This document shows positions 11,813 through 22,784 of a stretch of 64,000 nt of DNA, in pieces. The first letter of the stretch is position 1. Every line of letters starts with the position of its first letter. The DNA is taken from assembly GCA_019722365.1 (NCBI GenBank), contig JADFUC010001573.1, positions 16,573 to 80,572 of the forward strand, written 5' to 3'. A model generated the notes under the pieces. The model had not been told where the DNA came from and ran no database searches. It saw only the letters and a list, made by a program, of their open reading frames with translations. The position numbers and the translations under genes are program-made. The DNA comes from Lithospermum erythrorhizon (taxonomy: Eukaryota > Streptophyta > Magnoliopsida > Boraginales > Boraginaceae).

Positions 11813-14800
11813 TTACCCCTATCGGTTTGTCCCAAAAAGAAAGATTGAAGCTTAGTTTCATTTTTGACAGACTGACCAGGCCAGAAATACTTTTTGACAT
11901 GTGTGTCAAATGGAATATTTTTGAAATAATATTGGCGTTAAAGAGATAGTGAGCGTTTTGAAAGCAGCATTAGCGATCGAGGTAATGCGAAGATTCCAAG
12001 CTTATCAATATATATATTGAACTAGAGGTGCTAGTGAGTTGGATAATCCTCAATCCGTTCGGAAAATCTACTTGGTCCAATTCATGTTGGAAATAATACA
12101 AATGAAATATAACTCGAGATACTCAATTCTAATTTATTTATTTATTTATAAAATATTATATAAATTTATTAATTTTCATTTTATATTTCAACAAAACAGG
12201 ATACACTCATGTATTGCGAGCTGGTTGTAATCTTCCATAAATGGGAAAAATTTGTTTTTCATGAAATAAGTTAGAGCTTTTGTGATGAAACTCTTTGTTT
12301 TGTGTTGTATCATGTTTGGTGAAAGAAATTATATGATGGAAAGATTTTAAAATTGTTTTTTATTGATATAGTTTTTATAAATTATTATATAACACAAAAT
12401 ATTCTGATCCAAAAGTTCGCTTCTCAAAACAATACAAAAAAGTCAAAATGTACTATCATTAGAGACGGAGAATGTATATTTTTGGAATTTCGGTTTTAGC
12501 CCTTCGATCCAAGTTTTGGAGTGAGCATGATTCGAGGAAATAGAACACTCGTTATAGTGAAATCAAAACCAAACGGATTATTAACAGCTATGCTATGACT
12601 TCTTGAACAGAACTTTATTATTGGGCCGTCAGGGGGCCGACCATGATCAGTTGGTCGGCCGTTAAGTGGGGACGTCTGAGGCTAAAGTTGGGCCCCAGGG
12701 CCTAGGCTTTCGGTTGAGCCTTTGAGCCAAGTGGGTATTCGGCCAGGACTGATTCGAGGCTCCGAGTAAATTTTATTATTAACGTGGTACCGTTTCATAA
12801 ATAAAGTTGACGTATTCATGAAATAGTGGTGGAATTTATGGTGGAAGTGTAAGCTAGGGCAAATTACAATGCCAAAATTGTTGATTTGTTAATATATTAT
12901 AATAATAAATCAAGTTATTTAGTTTTAAAAATAATATATAAATAAAAGCATAAGGGCTTCTGATAATATATTATCCACATTGAAATAATACAACTTATGT
13001 TTCTAATTAAAACTATTTCAACACATAGTAATGAGATAACTTAGATTTGGTATTTAATATAATATCCTTTATTTGATATATTATCCTTCAAGAAATAATT
13101 AAGGCTAGTTTCTATTTAAATTATTAAAAGAAATATTTAGATAAATATTACCAATTTAATATCACGTATTCTAGTTAATACTTTGATTATGATAAAGAGT
13201 TGTTGTTTAATGATAGAGATGTTTTCAATGTATATGGATAGAGCATGAGGATATTTATATAGTGATGAATAATATATGAATAAAGCATTTAGATAAATAC
13301 AATATATTTAGTAAATAATTAAAGACTTTGTGTTGGCTTTCGAAACTTTATCGTGAAGTAATGTTTTAGGTGTCATGTGCAGAATCTATTATTTAACTCA
13401 AAACTTTTATCAAATCGATTAAACATGGTATGAATTAAAACATGTACCGTTTTGGCATCACAATTTCATGATAAGCATTGCATTTTTGATACTAATTAAG
13501 CGATGGTACCGTTTAACCAACGATTATACCAGTACATTAAATGTGATATGATTTAAGCGTGGTGCCGCTTTTAACCGCTCTTTTCGATTATGTTTGCATC
13601 ATTTTGGTAATTCAAATTCAGGTTATAATGAAATGTTAGAGTATGGACTTACTAATACAATGCTGATAAAACTGATGGGTTTAGTATTATTTTGAGTAAG
13701 ATTTTATCATTGAAATTAATAAGTTTGGTATTATTTGTTGAATTTTACAAACGCTTTTGAGGCATAGCCATGATTTAGATTAATCTGGACCTTATTTGAA
13801 ATAATATATCCGTACTAAAAATAGCAGTTTGGTATTATTAATATATTATACTTATTGGAGGCGCAATTCTTTAATTATATGAAATAAAGTTGTTATTTAA
13901 TGTTGAATATTCTTCAATCATACTAAAATATAACATTAAACAAAATTTATTTATAATATGTTTAAATAAAATTTAAAGACTTTACATACAATCTTATTTA
14001 CTTTGTTATATGTGACAAATATTAGTTTATCGATAGCATTTAATTTAACTCAAAAATTTGCTCTGATGATAACATTCCAAATTATAATATGTAAAATAAG
14101 TTATATTTAAGCATATATTAGTTTAACAAGTATAAGATATAACACTAATTGGTAAGTTGGTTCGTTGGTGTTTTTGCTTTCCTAATTTGAAGGTGTAGCA
14201 GCTACCGCGGATCGGCCCCGGCCGATGCGTTAGAGGGCACAGGCCGTCAAACATGTAACCTTGGTGGCCGGTTCGTTACATACATGACTCACTTAAGCAA
14301 TATGTCAGCAAGCGAACGAGCCGGTGACACCGGTGGCCAGTTTGAGTCCGATCGGGCGGCCCGTGAAGCCCGCACGATCCGTTCTCAGCGAAGCGGATAA
14401 GGGCGAGTTGCTCCCAGGGCGATTGGAAGGCCGAGGGCCTTGACGGAGTTGATTCGAGGCCCCTTTGAGCCAGGTAATAAACGTTACCAGCCATATTAGG
14501 CGTGTTAATCGGTCTTTGGTCTAAATAAAGCCAAGTACGTGGCTGGCATTTTAATCTAAGCGATAGTAACGTTTAAAGCCATGAAATAATTAAGGAATTA
14601 GCAGTTAATATAAATGAGCCACGTTGGCGCCGAATACAGAATGAATTTTAGCAACAACACAAACTGGGAAATTAAAACTGACTAGAAACAACACTTATGA
14701 CATAAAATTTACGAGCCATAAATACTAAATTTGTTCAAAATCTTAAATTGCCCGACCATAAATATTAAATTGTTCGAGACAAAAGCGTACATGACATAAA

Positions 14801-16039
14801 ATAAAACTAAAAACCATAATTGTTTCAGAAATTTTATAATAACATAAAGGCCAAAACACATTCACTCGTAGCGTGTTTCTTAGTCATTTGGTAGGCGGCG
14901 GTGGTATTAAGTGGTTACCCACTGCATCATAGTATCCCTTTTTACAATGCAAAATGCTCTAGCTAAATCTTGTTCAAGTAAAAACTACCACGGACACCAT
15001 TAACATTATAATGCTTGTAGCCTTCTCCAGGTGCAACAACCTTAGCGAATTGAAATTGATCGACTAATAGCCGAGGTACAGTCATAATAAAGTTACCGGT
15101 ATAATAAAGGTTTGGTATTTACGTGGCAAAATTCAAACAAACTATTACCGTTACCGCCATAATTTCCGCTTGATCAATACAATCCCGCTCTTACATTTTT
15201 TGGGGGTTTTTATAACATTACTCGCCCACTTCAGGACTTCGGACTCGGGCAGAGTCGGTGGGGAGGAATTGTTTTGATTTTCTCACTTACCATTCCCCCT
15301 AGTTGCGACCCTCTTAAAATTACACAACTTTTCTTTTCTCTTTTCTTTCTTCTTGGTGCATTTTTTCAAATTGAAGCAATTGGGTAATAATTGAATGGCA
15401 GTTATTGATACTAATTTGGACAAATTAGGTAATTGGAATGTTAGATATAATAGATTTCGGAGATTTGAGGATTGGATTGAGGTTTGGAAGTTTGAAATTG
15501 AGAAATTGTGTTATGGTCCACGTTTGGAACCTATTAAGCGGTACAATTCGCGTGGCACCGCAGCAGTCGCGATGTACATGTTTATCATGAGACCCCTATT
15601 TGTGTTTTAAACATTACAGCGTTTAAATAAAGGCGGAATTAGCCGTTTTGGGGAAAAATGAGTGAGAATCTGACTCGTTTTGAGTGTCCTGCTTGGCATG
15701 TACACGCTTTATATAAGTGTACGTTTAAAGAAGTATTTTGTGTTTTTAAACATCAAGTTTCAATAAAGGCGGAATTAGCGTTTGAGGGGAAAAAATGACG
15801 AGTACTCGTTTTGGTGGCTCTGCCCGTATGTACACTTCAATTAAGCGTGTACCGTTTATTCTGAACCTTAATTTTTTTATTTAACGTCCAGTTCCAAAGA
15901 AAGCGTGTACGTTTACATTTCAAAATATAAAATAGTAACTTTAACTTGATAGAATAAATGATAATTTTATTATTACAAATAAATTATTACCGTTTATTTT
16001 AAAAATATAAAAATCTCATAAGCTTCCTATAATTACAAA
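11813..16039. other. AT-rich unassigned repeat zone
   Basis: This 4.2-kb zone has no recognisable gene. It holds two GC-rich blocks (about 12.62-12.78 and 14.19-14.48 kb) that share GATTCGAGGC and CCTTTGAGCCA words, a recurrent TGGTACCGTTT-like motif, and a tandem duplication at 15.6-15.86 kb. A 72-codon open frame at 15395-15610 follows a pyrimidine-rich stretch but has no motif I recognise. The zone is most likely decayed mobile DNA. Confidence 0.4.
15605..15870 (+). repeat. Tandem duplication, about 137-bp unit
   Basis: Two adjacent copies start near 15607 and 15744. Each contains TTTAAACAT, AATAAAGGCGGAATTAGC, GGGGAAAAA and a GTACACTT...GTGTAC segment. They have diverged by substitutions and short indels. 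Confidence 0.65.
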
Positions 16040-18000
16040 TCATCAGAAGTCACAATTCTCCTTGAAGAAACATATTGATCATTTTGATAAAATATTTCCG
16101 ATATTGGATATCTTCTTCAACATCCTAAGATAATCGGGCATGTAACATATCATTTTTCTACTTCATAGATTAAACATACTTCCGGTGGTGGCAATCATGA
16201 TTTCACAGAAACTGTTGCTGAGCTTGTTTAGCCTTGAGCGTCTTTAACAGTATATTGAAGCTTGTAATGCTAAATGCGGGTTGCTTTTCTTGTAGACATT
16301 GGTATAGCCAATACCTCCGCGCATATGCCGGTAAAATGATATCTTTTTAGACACCATTTAAAAGGTAAGTTGTCTTTATTAATATTGATTATTAAAAGAA
16401 ACCGTTTTTTAAAATGGATTTAATTCATTTCTTGGTCGGATGATGAGGATAGTAGAACCATGTTGGGACTCCAATGTATTAACCCAAGAGTGATTATGTT
16501 GACTTCTAATTTTTACTCACGTCTTGGAATTTGACTGAAGTACTGAGTCGACTAAGGTTGATGTTTAACCTTAAACTTATTATAAATACGTATATAAATA
16601 AGTTTCCAATTTCATCTGATATTTGTTATGATCATAATTTTCCAGTACTTCATTATGTAATTAAATATAAAGCTTTATGAAACTCCCACGACAATGATCC
16701 AAGCTTACCAAGTTGAATATGAGTATCCAAAAATGAAACCAATCGCGTATGCATGAGGGTAAAGGATAGAAAATACTTTAAAAACTTGTCTTCCATATTC
16801 GGAACCATATCCTTAACAACATATTCATTTCTATGGTATCCATATATGCATTACAGGAATTAACTGCATTGATAAGCTAAGAAGCGGAATATTCAGGACT
16901 ATATTGACTGAAAAAACTTTTTATATAATCTTTAAGCGGGGCTAAAAATCTAAGCAATTCGCTGGCAATCGCACAATTTTCATATTTCAACGGAGTATAA
17001 TATAGGATTAGGAAACATACATGGAATAAAATTTAGAAACTTCTTCTTTATAAACCCTTGTACGTACTAAGGGAATCATAAGTAAATTCCATCTAGTATG
17101 AGCATCCATTAATTTTAAGCTTTTTAGTCTGTCCTTACCCAAACTGTTTTCTTACGCTCCTCCGTGATAATCAAATGAAAAGGCAACTTTCTAATAGGAG
17201 TTGAATAAATTCATCATAAACAACCTTAATTCCATCATTAGCAACTAATTTGAAGTACATGACATAAACATCTAACATGAAAGAGATTTAAATTTATAAT
17301 CCAAGTTTTGCATTCCATTTAATTGTCCAATAGCTACATTGTTTTGCCGATGCATTATCCCAAAAGGAAATAAGAGCAATTTATTCAAACGGTATATTCT
17401 TGCAGAGCACATTTAACAATACCTTGGTATGCGTTGTTGTATGTTTTAACAATTGGCTGAAAATATAATTTTCTTCGTAAAAGGCTTCAATCTACTCCAT
17501 CAATCAATGACATGGCGACACATTATATCCCAATCATAGAACACCGATAGCAAGCTCGTCAAACAAACTTTCAAGGCACGGTATTCATCATCTTACCTAT
17601 AAGTTCTTTTTATCTACAAAATGTTTTTGAAAGCGATACTACAGCGTAGTAGAGCGGGGAATCTGATGAGCTCGGGGGTTAATGTACAGATGTCCAATGA
17701 ATAAGCATGCATCCATCACAAATTAAAGGCAAATTACTCTCCATTTTATAAAAAACTCATTCAGAAACTAAAATTTCCAAGGTTTGAAGATATTGTTGTT
17801 GCTTATTTATTCACTGCAGGGGAACAACTTATGCGCCAATTATTTGATGTTTGTTATTTGAAATTATACACTTGAATGACGATGCAACGCTTGCCCCCTC
17901 CGTTTCCATACTAATTCCATCACGTATACTAAAATTGCCCTTTGTTTCCACTGTTAAGCATCAAAGTGGTTCAGAGCCCATGACTTTTTTCTCATTTATT
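16040..18000 (-). pseudogene. Decayed hAT (Ac-like) transposase
   Basis: Read on the minus strand, four hAT landmarks appear in the correct order but in shifting frames. They are WDNASA (17362-17345), FHVRCLCHVLQI (about 17284-17248), DAHTRWN (about 17106-17085) and LAIPMST (about 16312-16292). In intact hAT proteins these mark the RNase-H-like catalytic core, the HVRC stretch, the TRWN stretch and the C-terminal hATC dimerisation domain. The 790 bp between the TRWN and LAIPMST motifs fits the usual protein spacing. Upstream (17.9-18.0 kb) a WxxxHF segment may be the BED zinc-finger region. Multiple stops and frameshifts show it is dead. I did not find terminal inverted repeats or an 8-bp target duplication. 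Confidence 0.7.
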
Positions 18001-18720
18001 CTTTCGTATTAACACTAGATTGAGAATTAATTAGGGTAGGGACTCCATAAGTACATCATATTTCTAAATTAACAAGATTGACTTTGAATTGGTAGCACTA
18101 ATTGTTGCGTTTAGGGGCCATTATAAAATGTAAGAAACAATAAAATACAACAAATAACAAAATAAAGATAGAGATAAGTCAGACAGGGGCAGAAACTTTT
18201 CGAGATCGATGAAGTTAAACCGGCCGAATTGAAATATTGCTTTTGACTATGATCAAACAGTACTTATGATTATAAAAGAAATTATTTTGATTTCTATCAA
18301 AAGTCTTATAGAGATATCTGAAATTGCTTTTGATTCTTGGGATTTGTGAGAAAGCAAGTTTGTGGTCATACTGTTTATGAGGCCAATAATGGTGGAATGT
18401 CAGGCTGAGGAGGAGGCCAAGCGTTTACCCGCGTGCGGTATAAGCGTGTCTAACGTTTGATCTTAGGATATATGGCAGTTTTTAGAATAGCGTTCACAGC
18501 GTTTGGTGGTAATGTTTTATTCATATTATCTTCTGAAGCAGTTCAGAAAATATGGCCGTTTGAGGATCAACAGTTATATTTGTGTAATTTTAATAGCAAG
18601 TGTTAACGTTGTAACGTCTAAATTTAGCGTTCTGGCATCACTTCCCTCGGGAACCGGACGCTGAACCCAGGACACGGCCGGCTGCAACGTCTATGTCCGG
18701 CCATATGTTAATAGAGAAAA
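18001..18720. other. Upstream region of gene 1
   Basis: No gene is seen. GC-richer patches (18.40-18.45 and 18.64-18.71 kb) resemble the GC-rich words of nearby repeats, so repeat DNA seems to reach within about 130 bp of the promoter motifs of gene 1. Confidence 0.3.
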
Positions 18721-18723
18721 ACG

Positions 18724-18790
18724 AGCCCAATGTAATTATACTGGCCCATGCTAGAAAATAGAAATGAATGATGAGAAAATTTGATATAAA
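18724..18790 (+). promoter_or_regulatory. Putative gene 1 promoter: two site II motifs and TATAAA
   Basis: AGCCCA (18724-18729) and GGCCCA (18743-18748) are the reverse form of the plant site II (TGGGCY) element, typical of housekeeping, ribosomal and mitochondrial-function genes. TATAAA lies at 18785-18790, about 50 bp before the first ATG. The placement is reasonable, but short motifs like these occur by chance. Confidence 0.4.
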
Positions 18791-18834
18791 GAAAGCTTAG
18801 TTAGTTGCAAGGTGAAAAGAAGGTGTAGAAATTA

Positions 18835-18906
18835 ATGAGTGAAAATGGTGTTTTGGGAGATAACATTAGGGACTGCATATTTTCTGGGTTTGAAGAGAAC
18901 ATATAG
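18835..18906 (+). promoter_or_regulatory. Overlapping upstream ORF of gene 1 (23 codons)
   Basis: An ATG at 18835, ten bases before the chosen start, opens a 23-codon frame ending with TAG at 18906 that overlaps the main frame. Its context is weak (T at -3, A at +4), while the ATG at 18845 has A at -3 and G at +4. Leaky scanning past the first ATG would let the main protein be made at reduced or regulated level. Confidence 0.4.
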
Positions 18907-20180
18907 GCTTGCTTTGAAGATTCAGAGAAGAATCATTAGCCCTAAGCACCCTAAGATCCGTGCCTTTCTTTACAGGTATGTTTCTCAATTAATTTCTAAG
19001 ATCTTTGTACATTATCATCATAATAACTGCAATTTACATATAAAGATGTTTTACTTTCTGGGCATATAGCTTGATATTAATATTATAACAAATTAATAGT
19101 ATAACAAGTGCAATTTAGATGACAAATTTTTATTTTCTGGGCTTTCTGATTGATTCACTATTATTAGTAATATAGCAAGTGCAATTTACTATGGGCTTAT
19201 AACTTGATAATTTGATGATTGAAAATAAATGGAGAAAATGTGTGGGTGTTTTTTTGCAGTAACAAGGTATTAGCATATTATTGGTATTTGTCTTTTGACT
19301 GAATTATTGCATTCATTCTTATTTTGGAGCAGATCTTAGAAAGTATTAATTTTGACTGTTTCATGGGATACTTTATGTTCTTGGCATCATGTCTCTAAGA
19401 GCATATTGAGGAATGGGATGACTGTCTCGTCTGGATGATCGTTACTCCTTACTCTAAGACACCATTGTTTTTACTTATATTGAAGAATAGATTGTGTTGT
19501 TTGGGAAATATGTTTATTGTTCTTTATGATTATTTAGTGTCTGACCCATGATAAAATTTAAACTGAAAAGAAATAGGTTAGTGTGTTAAGTAAATTGTCC
19601 TTTTATGTATGTTGAACTTCTCTATGTACTCTGCTTCAGTCGAGGAGTTTGCCTTATGTTGCATACGGTTTCTTATTTCTTTTGATCTCCTAAACTGTAC
19701 CATTGCTTATACATCTTTAATCTTAGGCGAACTCGTGCCATGTTTGATGTAGCACTTAAAGTTCATAAGAACATACAGGATAGAGATATTGAAGCTGGTA
19801 GAAACCTTGGTAATTGGATCCTTCGATGCCTTGACAAAATGAAGCCATCAGCTGAGATTCGGCCAAAGAACTATTCCGAGACCAATAACAAAGCAAGTTC
19901 AGTGGGACCACTTTCTGACTCATCAAAAAATAAATCCTCAGGGAGCTTCAAGAAGTTCGATCCCAGAAGTCGTAATCAAGATTCTGATAGGCATCTCTTT
20001 ACTGCATCTAGGAATATGTTCCCAAAATCTTTTCACCCTATTTCCATGATGAAGCCAATAAAACCAGCTGAATCAATCTTCCAGCAAAGACATTTTAGCA
20101 TTAGTGGACAGACGATGAACTCCAGAAAATTTGGTAATGGAGTAATACGAAAAGATATAATGCAGTGGATGCATACCTAA
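18845..20180 (+). CDS. Conserved small plant protein of unknown function, two exons
   Basis: Exon 1 is 18845-18975, the intron 18976-19726 (GT...AG), and exon 2 19727-20180 (TAA). The 585 coding bases give 194 residues with the phase kept across the junction. The start was chosen because MVFWEITLGTAY begins in a strong ATG context; the frame is open only three codons further upstream and has no ATG there. Residues 1-17 are hydrophobic and could be a membrane-associated segment. They are followed by a basic stretch (KRTYRLALKIQRR), then RRTRAMFDVALKVHKNIQDRD and NLGNWILRCLDKMKP up to about residue 83. The last 110 residues are Ser/Lys/Asn-rich and look disordered. I recognise the N-terminal half as typical of an uncharacterised plant family, from memory and without a search. 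No enzyme motif is visible. Localisation is unknown; site II motifs upstream and the basic N-terminus are compatible with an organelle role, which is speculation. Confidence 0.8.
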
Positions 20181-21030
20181 TTAGTTTAAATTATGTGATA
20201 GTTGTAAGGTCTGACTCTGTGAGGATCTAAAAAAGGGAATCATGGGCAGAAATGCATAAGAAATGTTTTGGATGCTTGAGGAATATGATCCCAAAAGCTT
20301 GTTATTTGATTGTTCTAATTGATTCAAGTGATGTTTCATCTTGGGGACATGTATTATGTACATTCCTGCAACTCTTTTGGGTTCTTTGTTGCAAAACTTG
20401 CATAGTGTTATTAAATACATTTTGTTTGAAGAGATATTACACAGTTTTGAGTTAAATTTCATAATTTTGACATGTACAAGTGCGCTCTTTGGTATATTGA
20501 GCAACTTGTATCTACAATATGTTAGGCAAGGATAGACATTTTAGAGATCACATAGTATGTCATTACTCATTATTGGTGTAATGACAGACCATGTGATGGC
20601 TAAATGACTACATTATGTGATCAGTAATACAGGTATTAGCTGCGAGTGATGTCAAATGGATTGGTGAAAGACATGTTTGACTATTATCGTGTTATGTTGG
20701 CATGCGTAATGAGTGATAAGGAGCAACACTATCAGCATACAGCTTGATGCTTCAGCCGGCGTAAAATATTACATTTTCTTACTTGAGCATTGATGACGAG
20801 CAACGCTCGGTTTATAAACATATAATTATTGTAGTAGCATGCGCACAAGCAATTTTTACAAGGCTTATAACCAAACAAGCGGGTAGTTTACAACTTGAAA
20901 CAAGCGAATTTCTTACAATGTGTTTATTTTAATGGCCCAAATCTTGAAATGCCGCCTTAATATTTAGCGAATTGTACATGTTTGTTCGATAATAAGCGTA
21001 GTATTAGACTTGTTTGTTTATATGTAAACA
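20181..21030. other. Gene 1 3' UTR and unassigned spacer
   Basis: The first 300-350 bases probably hold the 3' UTR of gene 1; composition stays genic to about 20535. Open frames here on both strands are short and have no motifs. From about 20.64 kb the sequence becomes repeat-like. No other gene is seen. Confidence 0.4.
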
Positions 21031-21850
21031 CGACAATGCAAATTCATAAGAATGAATACATAAAAATTAGTCTAAGCAATTAATTACATAAGAATGACTT
21101 AAATAATTAATTACATAAGAAATATTGAATAATTAATTACATAAGAATGAATAAAATAAATTGATACATAAGATAATTAAATATTTAATTACATAAGAAT
21201 GAATTAAATAATTAAAATTATATAAATATTAAATAATTAATTGCATAAGAATAGAATAAAATAGGAGAATTAATTAAATAAGAAAAGGTAAATATTTAAT
21301 TACATAAGAATAGAATTAAATAATTAACTATATAAAATATTAAATAATTAATTGCGTAAGAATAAATAAAATAAATTAATTACATAAGATAGATTAGTAA
21401 CTAATTACGTAAGAAATATTGAATAATTAATTAATAAATAACACATTCTTATAAAATGAATTAAATAATTAATCATATTCTAAGAAAAGTGAAAATTAAT
21501 TCATAGAATGAATTTGCAAATTAATTACATAAAAGTGAATTAAATAATTAATTATATATAAAGTGAATTCAAATAATTAATTACACAAGAAATGAATTAA
21601 ATAATTAATTTACATAAAAATAAGATTATATAATTAATTTTACACTTAAAAAGTAAATTACAAATAATTAATTACATAGAGCCAGGTAAATAATTTATTA
21701 CATAAGAATGAATTAAATAGTTTATTATTACATAAGAATGAAATAATAACTAATTTACATAAAATGAAATAAATATTAATTACATAAAATTAAATAGTAA
21801 TTACATAAGAAGAAATTAAATAATTCAATTACATAAAAATGAATTAAATA
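21030..21850 (+). repeat. AT-rich minisatellite, about 27-bp unit
   Basis: About 30 imperfect copies of a unit close to AATTAATTACATAAGAATG plus AATTAAAT run for some 0.8 kb. Unit length varies through small indels. The array ends where the LTR of E1 begins. Such AT-rich arrays are prone to slippage and breakage. Confidence 0.85.
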
Positions 21851-21852
21851 AT

Positions 21853-22784
21853 GAGTAGAGAATGGCTAAAACACGTTGCTCGTGCTGACTTGTCTCTGCA
21901 GCCGGCGTGGTTCATGCATCTGCCTTGATAATGCGTTGAATAAGTTGATTCACCATAGTAATTGCTTAATATATTACTAGTTTGGGTTCTCGCTGACAAT
22001 TTAAGGGGTTGTAGAAGCGTTAGTCTTTGCTCATTAATGGAATTATAATAATAGTAATTGATTCAATTATTATTGTGCATACAACTTTACTATTATGTGA
22101 GCCTAGAAAGTCATACACTCTACGGTGACGTTGGATTATATTTCATCATGAAATTAAACTGTTGCTAAGTCAGGAGTTGATTTGTAATCCAGCGAATATT
22201 CTCAATTAAGTTTTTACATTGACGTACTTCAAATAAAGGTGGATGGAGCAGTGTGAGTGGTGGTCAATTGAATTAATTGATGGTTGAAACTGAGCTCGTT
22301 AGTAACTTTGTTAGTTACCTAGCTAACAACTTAGTAGTATTTTGATTTTACTTAGCAGTTTAATTAAATTGCTTGAAATTTGGCTAAATTAACTTCAGCC
22401 GGTTGGGCTTTTAGAGTTTGACATATATAATCAATGGGTTTTTCTCCAACCTGAGTTTTTGTTTTGTTTTTCATAAAATGCAGAAATGAAAAATCCTCCT
22501 CACGTTTCTCCATATGGCGAAAGTATCAGAAGGTAGAAAAAGTGCTTCTGCTTGATTTTTCATCCGAAATCGGCAATGTTAGCCGAGCATGAAATGTAGG
22601 ATTGGCTCAACGATGGAAATTCAAAGGAGGATTCGTGAAAGAGATTTGGAGATGGACTTCATTTAGCAATCTGCAGCGAAATTCTTGTATTCATGGTATT
22701 CAATTGTGTTTAGATTAATTATATCATTTTGAGGAGTCAAGGATGTATGAATTTGGTGTTTATCACAAATGAAATTCATATTAG
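21853..22784 (+). repeat. 5' LTR of E1
   Basis: It aligns along its length with the LTR at 28660-29653: the TAATAATAGTAATTG block, GGTGACGTTGGATTATATTT, TCCTCC...TTTCTCCATATGGC, and the end TTCATATTAGATTCTAAC at 22766-22783. The left 50-100 bp are blurred at the edge of the minisatellite and no clean TGTTGG start is seen. The intact partner LTR is used to set orientation. Confidence 0.75.

Noticed and set aside
15395..15610. 72-codon frame after a pyrimidine-rich leader as a small gene
   Set aside because: Clean start context but no recognised motif, no splice partner, and it sits in a decayed repeat zone next to the hAT relic.
20181..20535. Overlapping short frames on both strands after gene 1
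   Set aside because: They lie in the probable 3' UTR, are mutually overlapping and have no coding features.
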